From Hoeflea sp. (GTDB lineage: Bacteria > Pseudomonadota > Alphaproteobacteria > Rhizobiales > Rhizobiaceae): a DNA stretch of 64,000 bases. Below the pieces are notes generated by a model. It was not told where the DNA came from. It did no database searches and saw nothing but the letters and a program-made list of their open reading frames with translations. Below are positions 48,374 to 57,156 of this stretch, piece after piece. The position numbers and the translations under genes were made by a program. The stretch lies in contig JAHRFE010000005.1 in the NCBI GenBank assembly GCA_019084245.1, positions 1 through 64,000 on the forward strand, written 5' to 3'. How positions within the stretch are numbered: position 1 is the stretch's first letter; every line of letters begins with the position of its first letter.

Positions 48374-48901
48374 TCAATCGAGCCGCTTGAGCCCCTTGGC
48401 AAAGCGCTTCGCATTTTCCACATAATGGCTGGCGGAAAGTTTCAACATGTCCGCCGCACCCGCATCGAGCGTCCTGACCACCCGCGCAGGGGATCCGACG
48501 ACCAGCGAATTGTCGGGAATCACCTTGCCCTCGGTCACCAGCGCGCCTGCGCCGATCAGGCAATTCTCTCCGATCCTTGCGCCATTGAGCACCGTCGCCC
48601 CCATGCCCACCAGGCTGTTGTCGCCGATGGTGCAGCCATGCAGGATGGCCGAATGGCCGATGGTGCAGCCTTTGCCAACGGTGAGCGGAAAGCCCATGTC
48701 GGTGTGCAGCACGCAGTTCTCCTGAATATTGGAGCCTTCGCCTATGGTGATCGGCTCATTGTCGCCGCGCAGCACGGCGCCAAACCAGATGCCTGCCCCC
48801 TCTTCCAGAATGACATCGCCGATCACCCGGGCACTGTCCGCCACGAAATGGAAGCCGTCCGGGAGTTTCGGCTCCTTGCCGTCCAGACTGTAGACCGCCA
48901 T
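48374..48901 (-). CDS. Gamma-class carbonic anhydrase-like protein
   Basis: A 175-residue left-handed beta-helix protein with hexapeptide repeats ([21 protein letters not shown]). The metal His residues are HTDMGF and [12 protein letters not shown]. It belongs to the YrdA/CaiE-like gamma-CA family; carbonic anhydrase activity is not certain for every member. ATG 48901 is chosen. The C-terminal helix ([16 protein letters not shown]) is typical. Confidence 0.9.
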   Translation of the reverse strand: MAVYSLDGKEPKLPDGFHFVADSARVIGDVILEEGAGIWFGAVLRGDNEPITIGEGSNIQENCVLHTDMGFPLTVGKGCTIGHSAILHGCTIGDNSLVGMGATVLNGARIGENCLIGAGALVTEGKVIPDNSLVVGSPARVVRTLDAGAADMLKLSASHYVENAKRFAKGLKRLD

Positions 48902-49019
48902 CCCGTTACCTCTCCGTTTGCGAATACCATAAGGCTTAGGCTCGCCACCGGAGCTGAACCAGCGGCGGCGAAAGCCTTCCCACACTGTTTAGTGCCCCGC
49001 GCTTCCAAATGGAACCGGA

Positions 49020-49355
49020 TCAGGCCAGGAAAAAACCGCTTGCGAAGGCCATCTGCAGCACGAGGACGCCCGAGCACATCGACCAGCCGGCTGCCACCAG
49101 CGCCAGAACCGCAAACAGCGGCAACGACACCATGCCATTGCGCCAGTTCCGAAATCCGTTGGCAAGCAGCAACCGCGGTCCGATCATCGCGGCAAGCGCC
49201 AGTTCCGCGGCGACTCTCACAGGCCCGCCGGAGATCCGGCCCATGGCGGGTTCGCGCCACCCTGCCCAGCGAACGAGTTCGAGCCCGGCCCAGGATGCGG
49301 CAAAGCCGGTGGCCATGACAAAAATCGCGGTGAGGATTTCGAGCGTGTAAATCAT
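49020..49355 (-). CDS. Small integral membrane protein, unknown function
   Basis: A 111-residue protein with four predicted helices (IFVMATGFAASWAGLELV, VRVAAELALAAMIGPRLLLA, MVSLPLFAVLALVAAGWSMC, VLVLQMAFASGFFLA). It resembles a small, uncharacterised membrane family of Rhizobiales. No motif gives a function. It is divergent from the next unknown gene. Confidence 0.7.
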   Translation of the reverse strand: MIYTLEILTAIFVMATGFAASWAGLELVRWAGWREPAMGRISGGPVRVAAELALAAMIGPRLLLANGFRNWRNGMVSLPLFAVLALVAAGWSMCSGVLVLQMAFASGFFLA

Positions 49356-49458
49356 TGGTTAACCATGCCGGGGTCAAGATTGAGCTACGTCACCCCATCA
49401 AGCAAGCACTGTGCCGCAGCTGGATGATCCATTTTGGCACACACCAGACTGGTTGATC

Positions 49459-50193
49459 ATGCCCGAACCCACGACTGCGCCAGACCACGTGCCGCTGCTG
49501 TCGCCGCGCTTTGTCTGGAAGATCACTGCTGTGGTGGCCATCATGTGCCTCGTCACCCTGGCGATCGCTGCGACCGGACGCATGGTCGGCAAGAACATTT
49601 CGCGCGCGGGCAATACGGCGGAGACGACGCTTTATGAGATTGTCATCGGCAATGATGTCCTGAGCTTGCCCGCAAATGTGATCCGGTTTCAATCCCAGAG
49701 GGTCTCCGGCGTGCAGAACGCCGTCGACACCTATTTCTCATGGCCGGGAATGCACGGCTACAGCGAAGCGACGCGGGATATCTTCAACCAGACCCGTTCG
49801 GCTGACGGGCTGATTTTCGCCCGCATCGCGCAAGCCACCATGTCGCGCGACATGTCGGGCCGTTTCACGCCGATTTACAAGAGACTGACCGATGGAGTGC
49901 CGGTGGCTGGCCCGAGCGGGCTTGATTCCTTCCGGCTCAGGTCAGGCGCCGGGTACGCCAATGAGCTGATGTATGTGGAACGCAGCTTCAGCGAACAGCC
50001 CTATGCCATTCGCTGCCTGGTCGAAGACTCCGGCACGGAACCGGATTTCAACACCAGGACCGGGTGCCAGCGGGACATTGCCATCGGCGAGGACCTGTCG
50101 GTCACCTACCGGTTCTCCATCGATCTCCTGCCGCATTGGCGCGAGATCGAGCGCGATGTCCGCAACCGCCTCGAATCAGCGCTTATTCGCTGA
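49459..50193 (+). CDS. Membrane-anchored protein of unknown function
   Basis: A 244-residue protein with one transmembrane helix near the N-terminus (WKITAVVAIMCLVTLAIAA) and a periplasmic domain of ~200 residues with two Cys (IRCLVED, RTGCQRD) that may form a disulfide. It is common in rhizobia without assigned role, and I recognise no domain. Its 3' end overlaps the convergent DUF3126 gene by 11 bp. Confidence 0.7.
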   Translation: MPEPTTAPDHVPLLSPRFVWKITAVVAIMCLVTLAIAATGRMVGKNISRAGNTAETTLYEIVIGNDVLSLPANVIRFQSQRVSGVQNAVDTYFSWPGMHGYSEATRDIFNQTRSADGLIFARIAQATMSRDMSGRFTPIYKRLTDGVPVAGPSGLDSFRLRSGAGYANELMYVERSFSEQPYAIRCLVEDSGTEPDFNTRTGCQRDIAIGEDLSVTYRFSIDLLPHWREIERDVRNRLESALIR

Positions 50194-50392
50194 GATCGAC
50201 GTCCAGGATGGCCATCGAGAAATTGTAGGACAGATCGCCATCCTCATCATCGCGAAACACGATGCCGAGGAATTCGTCACCCACATACACTTCCGCCGAA
50301 TCATCCTTCCGCGGACGCGCTTTCACGACCATCTTTTCGTTAAAAATGCGCTTGAAATAGGCGTCCAGCTTGATGATTTCGTCGGGCTTCAC
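50183..50392 (-). CDS. DUF3126 family protein
   Basis: A 69-residue acidic protein with KPDEIIKLDAYFKRIFN, the AEVYVGDEFLGIVFRDDEDGD strand core and SYNFSMAILD ending, matching DUF3126, a small alphaproteobacterial family of unknown role. GTG 50392 is chosen because AGGAG lies six bases upstream and the family starts here; a longer frame to 50434 exists. It is typically found next to cysE, as here. Confidence 0.85.
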   Translation of the reverse strand: MKPDEIIKLDAYFKRIFNEKMVVKARPRKDDSAEVYVGDEFLGIVFRDDEDGDLSYNFSMAILDVDLSE

Positions 50393-50511
50393 GGTGCTCT
50401 CCTGGGCAATTGGCTTGGCCCGCGCTTTTGGCACGGACGGCGGGCTAAATCAAACCCGTGATCATGATTTATGCTGAAACGGTTGCCGCCCGCCCCTGTG
50501 TCGCGAGTGCG

Positions 50512-51336
50512 TCAGTCGCCGGCGCCGAGCATCTGGTCCATGGCGCGCGATGGCTCCTCGCAGCCCGCGGTTCCCACGACACGCGCCGGAACGCCGGCCA
50601 CGGTGGTGTTGGGCGGCACCTCCTTGAGCACCACCGATCCCGCGGCAATGCGGCTGCAATGACCGATCTCGATATTGCCCAATACCTTGGCGCCCGCGCC
50701 GATCAGCACGCCGTCGCGGATCTTGGGATGCCTGTCGCCGCTCTCCTTGCCGGTGCCGCCAAGCGTCACACCCTGGAGGATCGAGACATTGTCGCCGATG
50801 GTCGCGGTCATGCCGACGACCAGGCCGGTGGCGTGATCGAGGAAGATACCCTTGCCGATCTTCGCCGCAGGATTGATGTCGGTCTGAAAGATCTCTGATG
50901 AGCGGCTTTGCAGATAGAGCGCGAAGTCGGTGCGGCCCCGGTTCCAGAGCCAATGCGCCAGCCGGTGCGTCTGGATGGCATGAAAGCCCTTGAAGTACAG
51001 AACCGGCTGAATGAAACGCGAGCAGGCCGGATCCCGGTCATAAACGGCCTGAATGTCGACGCGCAGCACCGAGCCCCAGTCGGCCCAGTCGTTCAACATT
51101 TCCAGAAACGTCTGCCGCAGCAGGTTGGCCTTGAGGTCGGGATGATCAAGACGCTCGCAGACACGGTGGATCACCGCCTCCTCGAGCGAGGGCTGATTGA
51201 GAATGGTCGAGTACATGAACGCCGCCAGAAGCGGATCCTGTGCAATCGAGCGCTCGGCTTCCATGCGGATCGAATCCCAGATCGGATCGATCGACTTGAG
51301 GGATTCGCCTGCGCGCACGCCTGAATTCGCTGCCAT
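50512..51336 (-). CDS. cysE: Serine O-acetyltransferase
   Basis: A 274-residue hexapeptide-repeat enzyme transferring acetyl from acetyl-CoA to serine, first step of cysteine synthesis. It has the N-terminal helical domain (DPIWDSIRMEAERSIAQDPLL), the catalytic DRDPACSRFIQPVLYFKGFHAIQTHRLAHWLW region, and the beta-helix DHATGLVVG, GDRHPKI with catalytic His and Asp. ATG 51336 has GGAGG upstream. The cysteine-feedback C-terminal tail is present. Confidence 0.96.
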   Translation of the reverse strand: MAANSGVRAGESLKSIDPIWDSIRMEAERSIAQDPLLAAFMYSTILNQPSLEEAVIHRVCERLDHPDLKANLLRQTFLEMLNDWADWGSVLRVDIQAVYDRDPACSRFIQPVLYFKGFHAIQTHRLAHWLWNRGRTDFALYLQSRSSEIFQTDINPAAKIGKGIFLDHATGLVVGMTATIGDNVSILQGVTLGGTGKESGDRHPKIRDGVLIGAGAKVLGNIEIGHCSRIAAGSVVLKEVPPNTTVAGVPARVVGTAGCEEPSRAMDQMLGAGD

Positions 51337-51396
51337 TGCCGCCTCCGGGCTTGTTTGCAATCCCATTGAAGATAAGCCAGAACGCTCAAAAAACAA

Positions 51397-52137
51397 ATGG
51401 CGGATGAAATGGACGTGAACAATTCCTTTGCGGATGGCGCAATCCTGACCGTTGCCGCAGACACTCATATCGGCCGGCTGACCATCAACCGCCCGGAAAA
51501 GCGCAATGCGCTCAACGATGCGATGTGGCGTGCCCTGCCCGCGGCGCTTGACTGGCTGGTGGACACCGTTGATGCCCGTGTGGTGATCATCGAAGGCGCG
51601 GGCGGCCGCGATTTCTCGGCCGGTGCGGATATCGGGGAGTTCGAGACCCTGCGCAAGGACGCAGCCACCGCGCGCGCGTACGAGGCTGGAAATTCAGCCG
51701 CCTTTGCCGCGATCCGGACATGCCCGGTCCCGGTCATAGCGGCCATCCGCGGCATCTGTTTTGGCGGAGGCTTCGGCATCGCGGCAGCAGCCGACATCAG
51801 GCTTGCCGATGACACGGCCAGATTTGCCATTCCCGCCGCCAGGCTCGGGCTGGCCTATCCGCTCGATGCGGTTCAGGACCTGGTGCGCGCGCTGGGCGAC
51901 CAGCGGGCGCGACATGCACTCTATTCGACGCAGGAGATCTCCGCCGCGGATGCTCTGGCCTGCGGCTGCCTTCTGTCGCTGTTTCGACCGGATCAACTGG
52001 AGGCCGAAGCCTTAGGGCTGGCTGCGGACATTGCAACCGCCGCACCGCTTTCGGTTCGGGCATCAAAGTATGCTGTTTCAGCTCAAAACTCCGGATCAGA
52101 CCAGGATTGGCAACGGGCAGCGGACATCGCGGCCTGA
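51397..52137 (+). CDS. Enoyl-CoA hydratase/isomerase, C-terminus frameshifted
   Basis: A crotonase-fold protein of 246 residues: RLTINRPEKRNALN, DFSAGADIGEF (CoA/oxyanion loop) and GICFGGGFGIAAAADIRLA. It stops early; the usual family tail is found in another frame at about 52138-52214 (FDSLDYAEGRRAFMEKRRP, end TAG 52212-52214). Restoring one base near 52130 would give about 272 residues. This could be a real mutation or a base-call error. Specific substrate unknown. Divergent from cysE. Confidence 0.8.
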   Translation: MADEMDVNNSFADGAILTVAADTHIGRLTINRPEKRNALNDAMWRALPAALDWLVDTVDARVVIIEGAGGRDFSAGADIGEFETLRKDAATARAYEAGNSAAFAAIRTCPVPVIAAIRGICFGGGFGIAAAADIRLADDTARFAIPAARLGLAYPLDAVQDLVRALGDQRARHALYSTQEISAADALACGCLLSLFRPDQLEAEALGLAADIATAAPLSVRASKYAVSAQNSGSDQDWQRAADIAA

Positions 52138-52401
52138 CCTTCGACAGTCTCGACTACGCGGAAGGCCGGCGGGCCTTCATGGAAAAACGGCGACCGACAT
52201 TCTCGGGAAGATAGTGCCGTAACCGCAATTCCCAACCGGACCCTGTTGCTTGACTTGAAGAACTCGGGCAATCACCGCCGCAGCCCACTGTCCGGAAAGT
52301 CCGCACAACCGGCGCAGTTGACTTTTCGTAGCACTTTGGCAGTCTCGTTTCTTGCGTCGGTGGGGAACATCAATGTGATCAAGAGGGTGCTCGCTGGGCC
52401 C

Positions 52402-53022
52402 ATGTCCGGGCTGATCGTAGTCTTTGCGCGCGCGGTGACCGCCGTGCGCGCCATCTGGCCGGAAAGCGGGCCGCCGCAGGGCCAGAACATCTATTTCGCC
52501 AACCATTCGAGCCATGGCGATTTCATTCTCGTCTGGGCGGTGCTGCCGCCCTGGATGCGGGTCCGCACAAGGCCGGTGGCGGCGGCTGAATACTGGCTGA
52601 AATCGAAACTGAACCGCTTCATCGGCTGCGATGTCTTTAACGCGGTGCTGATCGAACGCGACCGGGAGAAGCGCACCCGTGATCCGATCGAGGAAATGTC
52701 CGGCGCGCTCGACGCCGGTTCCTCGCTGATCCTGTTCCCCGAAGGCACGCGCAACGAAACCGAGGCGCGGCTGCTGCCGTTCAAGAGCGGGCTCTACAAC
52801 CTGGCAAAGGCCAGGCCGACGATCGATCTGGTTCCGGTCTGGATCGACAACCTGAACCGGGTCATGCCCAAGGGCGAGTTCCTGCCCATTCCCCTGATCT
52901 GCACCGTCAGCTTTGGCGATGCCCTGCATGTAGGCCCTGACGAGACGCGGGAAGCATTTACAGCGCGGGCGGAAGCGGCACTTCTGGCGCTGTCGCCGAA
53001 GCAGGAAGGGACAAGCCAATGA
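52402..53022 (+). CDS. Lysophospholipid acyltransferase, PlsC-type
   Basis: A 206-residue membrane-bound acyltransferase. Motifs are NHSSHGD (catalytic HX4D) and FPEGTRNE (the acyl-acceptor box). It makes phosphatidate-like products from lysophosphatidate by family analogy. ATG 52402 is the most likely start; the frame is open to 52246. First gene of a four-gene overlapping operon with a CdsA homologue and a CDP-alcohol phosphotransferase. Bases 52215-52401 show no gene. Confidence 0.87.
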   Translation: MSGLIVVFARAVTAVRAIWPESGPPQGQNIYFANHSSHGDFILVWAVLPPWMRVRTRPVAAAEYWLKSKLNRFIGCDVFNAVLIERDREKRTRDPIEEMSGALDAGSSLILFPEGTRNETEARLLPFKSGLYNLAKARPTIDLVPVWIDNLNRVMPKGEFLPIPLICTVSFGDALHVGPDETREAFTARAEAALLALSPKQEGTSQ

Positions 53023-53969
53023 GTGCTGCTGCATCAGACCTCATCCTGCTTCTCATCGGTGTCGGCGGCGTGCTGGTGTTTGCCTCGACCATCGGCTTCA
53101 TCCTGCAGCGGCGGCTGTCCCCTGACGGATCGAACGCCGTGATCGAGAACCTCAATGCCCGCATCAATGCCTGGTGGGTCATGGTCATCCTGATCGGCCT
53201 TGCCTTCATCGCCGGGCGCATCGGCGTCGTCGTGCTCTTTGCCTTCTGCTCGTTTGCGGCGCTGCGCGAATTCATCACGCTCACCAACACGCGGCGCGCC
53301 GATCACTGGGCGCTGGCAGCCGCCTTTTTCGTCGTTCTGCCGGTGCAATATTACCTGATCGCCATCGAATGGTACGGGCTCTATTCGATCTTCATTCCGG
53401 TCTACGCCTTTCTGTTCATGCCGATTCTCGCGACATTGCGCGGCGATACGGAACGCTTTCTAATCCGCATCGCCGAGGTGCAATGGGCGCTGATGATCTG
53501 CGTCTTCTGCGCCAGCCATGTGCCCGCCCTGCTCAGCCTTGACATTGCGGGCTACGAGGGACGCAACGTACTGCTCATCGCCTTCCTGATCATTGTCGTC
53601 CAATTGAGCGACGTGCTGCAATATGTCTGGGGCAAGCTGTTCGGCAAGACCAAGATCGCGCCACGCCTGTCGCCGTCGAAGACCGTCGAGGGCTTTGTCG
53701 GCGGCGTCGCCAGCGCTACGCTGATCGGCGCATCACTGTGGTGGATCACGCCGTTCACGCCATTGCAGGCAGGCCTTCTTGCCTTCGTCATCGCCATCAT
53801 GGGCTTCTTCGGCGGGCTGGTCATGTCGGCCATCAAGCGAGACCGTGGCGTCAAGGACTGGGGTTATCTGATCGGCGGCCATGGCGGGCTGATCGATCGT
53901 CTCGATTCGGTCGTCTTCTCGGCGCCTGTGTTCTTCCACATCGTCCGCTTCTGGTGGTCAGCGACATGA
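53019..53969 (+). CDS. Phosphatidate cytidylyltransferase, CdsA family
   Basis: A 316-residue polytopic membrane enzyme making CDP-diacylglycerol from phosphatidate and CTP. The signature is in KTKIAPRLSPSKTVEGFVGG, and the metal/substrate site in SAIKRDRGVKDWGYLIGGHGGLIDRLDSV. It is a second CdsA type rather than the housekeeping short form, given the operon context. It overlaps the preceding stop (ATGA at 53019-53022) and the next start (ATGA at 53966-53969). Confidence 0.9.
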   Translation: MSAAASDLILLLIGVGGVLVFASTIGFILQRRLSPDGSNAVIENLNARINAWWVMVILIGLAFIAGRIGVVVLFAFCSFAALREFITLTNTRRADHWALAAAFFVVLPVQYYLIAIEWYGLYSIFIPVYAFLFMPILATLRGDTERFLIRIAEVQWALMICVFCASHVPALLSLDIAGYEGRNVLLIAFLIIVVQLSDVLQYVWGKLFGKTKIAPRLSPSKTVEGFVGGVASATLIGASLWWITPFTPLQAGLLAFVIAIMGFFGGLVMSAIKRDRGVKDWGYLIGGHGGLIDRLDSVVFSAPVFFHIVRFWWSAT

Positions 53970-54358
53970 CCAGCCAGCTTCGGGCGGTCGCAAGCAGCAG
54001 CGTGGTGCATGTGCTCTTCGCCTTCATGGCGATGGGCTCCTGGGCGGTTTTCGCCAACCGCGCCCACCCCATGCCGCAGCCGCTCGTGGCTGGCGCCGTT
54101 CAAGGCGCACTGTCGGCTCTCATCACGCTGTTCCTGAAGTCCGGGATCGACCATTTGTCGAAGCGCGTCAGTGGGTCTGCCGCCTACTGGGCCCCGCCGG
54201 TCATCGTCCTCATTGTTTCGATCAGCCTGCTGACCGCCTTTCACTGGCTGAGTGGCACGCCGGAGATCGCGAGCACCATCGCCGTGCCCCTGGCTGTCTC
54301 CACCAGCTATGCCGCGCTCTACAATTTCTCGCTTGCCCGCAACAGGAGGCAACCATGA
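53966..54358 (+). CDS. Small integral membrane protein in the phospholipid operon
   Basis: A 130-residue membrane protein with about four helices (VVHVLFAFMAMGSWAVFA, PLVAGAVQGALSALITLFL, WAPPVIVLIVSISLLTAF, IAVPLAVSTSYAALY). I do not recognise the family. ATG 53966 is fixed by the ATGA overlap with the CdsA gene and its stop overlaps the next ATG by ATGA. It lies between two phospholipid-synthesis enzymes, so a role with them is likely. Confidence 0.8.
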   Translation: MTSQLRAVASSSVVHVLFAFMAMGSWAVFANRAHPMPQPLVAGAVQGALSALITLFLKSGIDHLSKRVSGSAAYWAPPVIVLIVSISLLTAFHWLSGTPEIASTIAVPLAVSTSYAALYNFSLARNRRQP

Positions 54359-55011
54359 CGGAAGCAGCCGGAGACCGCCGCCCGCTCACGAGCCGCGACA
54401 GCCGCTGGGCGCAAGTGATCGCCCGCCGCATGGCGGGAATGTCGATCACGCCAAACCAGATCTCGCAGGCGAGCATGCTTGCCGCCGCCCTTGCAGGAGT
54501 GTGCTTCTGGTGGGCCGGGCAGGAGACGGGTGCTGCCCGCATCATCCTGCTGCTGCTGGCGGCGCTCTTTTGCCAGCTCCGCCTGCTCTGCAACCTGTTT
54601 GATGGGATGGTCGCCGTCGAGGGCGGCAAGGCGGCGGCCGACGGTCCTTTCTGGAACGAGTTTCCCGACCGCGTCGCCGATCTGCTGATCTTTGCCGGCG
54701 CGGGTTATGGCGTCGGAATGCCCGAAATCGGCTTTGCAGCCGGGGCTTTTGCCGTGCTGACGGCCTATGTGCGTGAACTCGGCCGCGCCAACGGTTTGGC
54801 CAGCGATTTTTCAGGTCCGATGGCCAAGCAACACCGCATGGCAACGATCACGGCGGCAGCCGTGCTGTCGACTTTTGCGCCTTTGTGGAACGGCCGGGAC
54901 GAAATCCTTGTGGCAGCCCTGCTTGTGATCGCCCTGGGCGCGGCCTTCACCGCGCTGCGCCGGGGAATCCGGATCGTGGCTGGACTGAAAGCAGGCACCG
55001 GAAATTCCTAG
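54355..55011 (+). CDS. CDP-alcohol phosphatidyltransferase with variant metal site
   Basis: A 218-residue membrane enzyme of the CDP-alcohol phosphotransferase family, which exchanges CMP of CDP-diacylglycerol for an alcohol. The canonical pattern is D-x2-DG-x2-AR-x8-G-x3-D-x3-D. Here the spacing is exact (83-105), but the first and third Asp are Asn (N80, N101) and Arg after Ala is Val88; D83, G84, G97 and D105 remain. AGGAGG precedes ATG 54355. It ends a four-gene operon; the product lipid cannot be named. Confidence 0.82.
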   Translation: MTEAAGDRRPLTSRDSRWAQVIARRMAGMSITPNQISQASMLAAALAGVCFWWAGQETGAARIILLLLAALFCQLRLLCNLFDGMVAVEGGKAAADGPFWNEFPDRVADLLIFAGAGYGVGMPEIGFAAGAFAVLTAYVRELGRANGLASDFSGPMAKQHRMATITAAAVLSTFAPLWNGRDEILVAALLVIALGAAFTALRRGIRIVAGLKAGTGNS

Positions 55012-55910
55012 GCTGACTCGCGATCACGCCCCTCGAGTTTGTCGAGGAACCCTAGGACTGCGTCGTTGAAGGCGTCATTGCGATCACCCGCCACCATGTG
55101 GCCGGCGCCCGACACATCGACATAATCGGCATGCGGCGCCATTTCGCGAAAGGCTTGAACCGCTTCTTCGGTGACAAGCTCGGACTGCTGACCGCGGACG
55201 AGCAACACCGGAATTGTCAGGCTGCGGACGGCTGCGATCAGGTTTTTCTGCACGGTCTCGCCGCCGGTGTTTATGGTGCGCGGTCCGGCGATGAAGGCCG
55301 GGTCCCAGTGCCAGCGATAGCGGCCATCCGGGCCCTTCCGCAGGTTCTTGGCGAGGCCCTCGAGCGACCGCGGCGGCGGCCGGTTCGGCAGATAGGCGGC
55401 GATTGCCCCCGCGGCCTCTTCCAGCGTTGCGAAACCCTCGCGCATGCGCTCCGCCATGAAGCCCTGGATCTTGCTCACTCCCTCGGCGTCCATGTGCGGG
55501 GTGATATCGACCAGAACCAGACCCGCGAGCAGATCCGGTCCACCCATGTGACCGGCCAGCATGCCGGAAATGCCGCCAAGCGACGCCCCCACCAGCACCG
55601 GCGCCCTGCCGGAATTCACCGCGATTTCGCGGCAGATCGCGACAGCATCCGCGGCGTAATCCTCGGACGAATAGGCCAGGTCCTCGACCCAGGCGCTGTC
55701 GCCGTGGCCGCGCTGATCAACCGTAAACGCCGCATGCCCCGCATCGGCGATGCGCCTCGCGGCCCCGCCCCAGGCGTGCCTTGTCTGTCCCCCGCCATGT
55801 AGCAGAAGCACAGGATTTCCATGCTGATGGCCCCTCGGCTCGTGTATATCGCCAACGATCCGGTTGCCGGAATGGCCTTGAAAAACCACCGGGCTCTCGA
55901 GGTCCTTCAT
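55008..55910 (-). CDS. Alpha/beta hydrolase
   Basis: A 300-residue hydrolase with the alpha/beta fold: LLHGGGQTRHAWGG (oxyanion), AFTVDQRGHGDS, nucleophile VGASLGG, and His in VSGAGHMVAGD. Substrate unknown. Its start overlaps the stop of a second hydrolase by ATGA, so the two make a coupled pair. The 3' end overlaps the convergent CDP-alcohol gene by 4 bp. Confidence 0.85.
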   Translation of the reverse strand: MKDLESPVVFQGHSGNRIVGDIHEPRGHQHGNPVLLLHGGGQTRHAWGGAARRIADAGHAAFTVDQRGHGDSAWVEDLAYSSEDYAADAVAICREIAVNSGRAPVLVGASLGGISGMLAGHMGGPDLLAGLVLVDITPHMDAEGVSKIQGFMAERMREGFATLEEAAGAIAAYLPNRPPPRSLEGLAKNLRKGPDGRYRWHWDPAFIAGPRTINTGGETVQKNLIAAVRSLTIPVLLVRGQQSELVTEEAVQAFREMAPHADYVDVSGAGHMVAGDRNDAFNDAVLGFLDKLEGRDRESA

Positions 55911-56701
55911 GCAAACGCTCCGGCTTCGACATCGGCAAAGAACTCAAGCACCGTGGCCTTGAAGGTCTTGTCTCCAACGGCGAGCATGTGGTCGCGATTG
56001 GGAATATCGAGAAACCTCGAATGCGGGATCAGCCGCGCCAGTTCTTCGGCGGAGCCTGCGATCTCGTCCCTTGTGCCGACGCCGACCAGCGCCGGCATCG
56101 CAAGCCGCGCCACGTCCTCACGGCTAACAAGCGTCCGCGACGTGCTTATGCAGGCGGCGAGCGCCAGCCGGTCGCTCTTTGTCTGATCGGCAAAGGCGCG
56201 GAACATCCGGCCCATCTTGTCGCTGACATCATCAATGGAGTCTGCCCGCAAAGCCCTGGCGATCGGATCCCAATCGCCCACGCCTTCGACCATGCCGATA
56301 CCGAGACCGCCAAACACCACCGAGCGGACCAGGTCGGGCCGGGAAATCGCCAGGAACGCCGAAATCCGGGCGCCCATGGAATAACCCATCACATGGGCCG
56401 AATCGATACCCAGATCCTCAAGCAATCCGGCCGCATCGGCTGCCATGGTTTCCGGATGATACGCCTCGGGATCATGCGGCTTGTCGGATTCCCCGTGACC
56501 GCGATTGTCGAGTCCAATCACCCGGAAGCCGGCCTGATCCAGCGTCTTGAACCAGCCGGGAAACACCCAGTTGACATGCGCGGTCGAGGCGAAGCCATGG
56601 ATCAGCAGAACCGGAAAACCATCGGGGTTTCCCGCTTCATACCAGGCGATATCCAGAGTGCCGGAAGTGAAGCGTCCAGCCTGCAAACGATCGAGATTCA
56701 T
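55907..56701 (-). CDS. Alpha/beta hydrolase
   Basis: A 264-residue hydrolase: LLIHGFASTAHVNW, VIGLDNRGHGESDKPH, nucleophile GYSMGARISAFLA and His in PNRDHMLAVGD. It resembles esterase or haloalkane-dehalogenase-like members, without deciding features. ATG 56701 with AAGGGA upstream is preferred to GTG 56716. It precedes and is coupled to the second hydrolase, so the pair may act on one pathway. Confidence 0.85.
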   Translation of the reverse strand: MNLDRLQAGRFTSGTLDIAWYEAGNPDGFPVLLIHGFASTAHVNWVFPGWFKTLDQAGFRVIGLDNRGHGESDKPHDPEAYHPETMAADAAGLLEDLGIDSAHVMGYSMGARISAFLAISRPDLVRSVVFGGLGIGMVEGVGDWDPIARALRADSIDDVSDKMGRMFRAFADQTKSDRLALAACISTSRTLVSREDVARLAMPALVGVGTRDEIAGSAEELARLIPHSRFLDIPNRDHMLAVGDKTFKATVLEFFADVEAGAFA

Positions 56702-56874
56702 GTGATGTCCCTTCACGCCATACCTAACCCAATCGGAGCGTCTTGCAAATGTCGCACGCCATGGCTCGCAATTGCAGCGGACGAGATCAGGAAAGCAGCC
56801 AATTACCCGCTACACATTTGCCGGTCCAGCGTATATGGTCCGCCAAAATCGAGTTCGCCGCGACGGAGACATGC

Positions 56875-57120
56875 ATGGCCGACCACCAGATTCCCCATTT
56901 CCAGAATGATGCGGGCCATCCAGCCATTGAGATCGGCGTGAAGGAATTCATGTGCGTGGGCGCCACCCCGCCCTTCGACCATCCCCATGAATTCCTCGAC
57001 ATGGGCGCCGATGTGGAAAAGGTTTGCCCCTATTGTTCGACCCTCTACAGGTTCAATCCGGCGCTCAGTGCTGACGTCACCGTCCCTTCCGGGTGCACCT
57101 TGAATCACAAGGTGGCTTGA
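56875..57120 (+). CDS. Zinc-finger CHCC-domain protein
   Basis: An 81-residue protein of the CHCC zinc-finger family, related to NDUFS6-type accessory proteins of complex I. Metal ligands are visible in FMCVGATPPFDHPHEFLDMG and KVCPYCSTLYRF. ATG 56875 is the family-like start although the frame is open to 56743. It is followed after 36 bp by the FAD monooxygenase. Confidence 0.88.
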   Translation: MADHQIPHFQNDAGHPAIEIGVKEFMCVGATPPFDHPHEFLDMGADVEKVCPYCSTLYRFNPALSADVTVPSGCTLNHKVA

Positions 57121-57156
57121 AGCAGGTCTTCTCCAAGACCTGGCCGGGAGGGCGCG

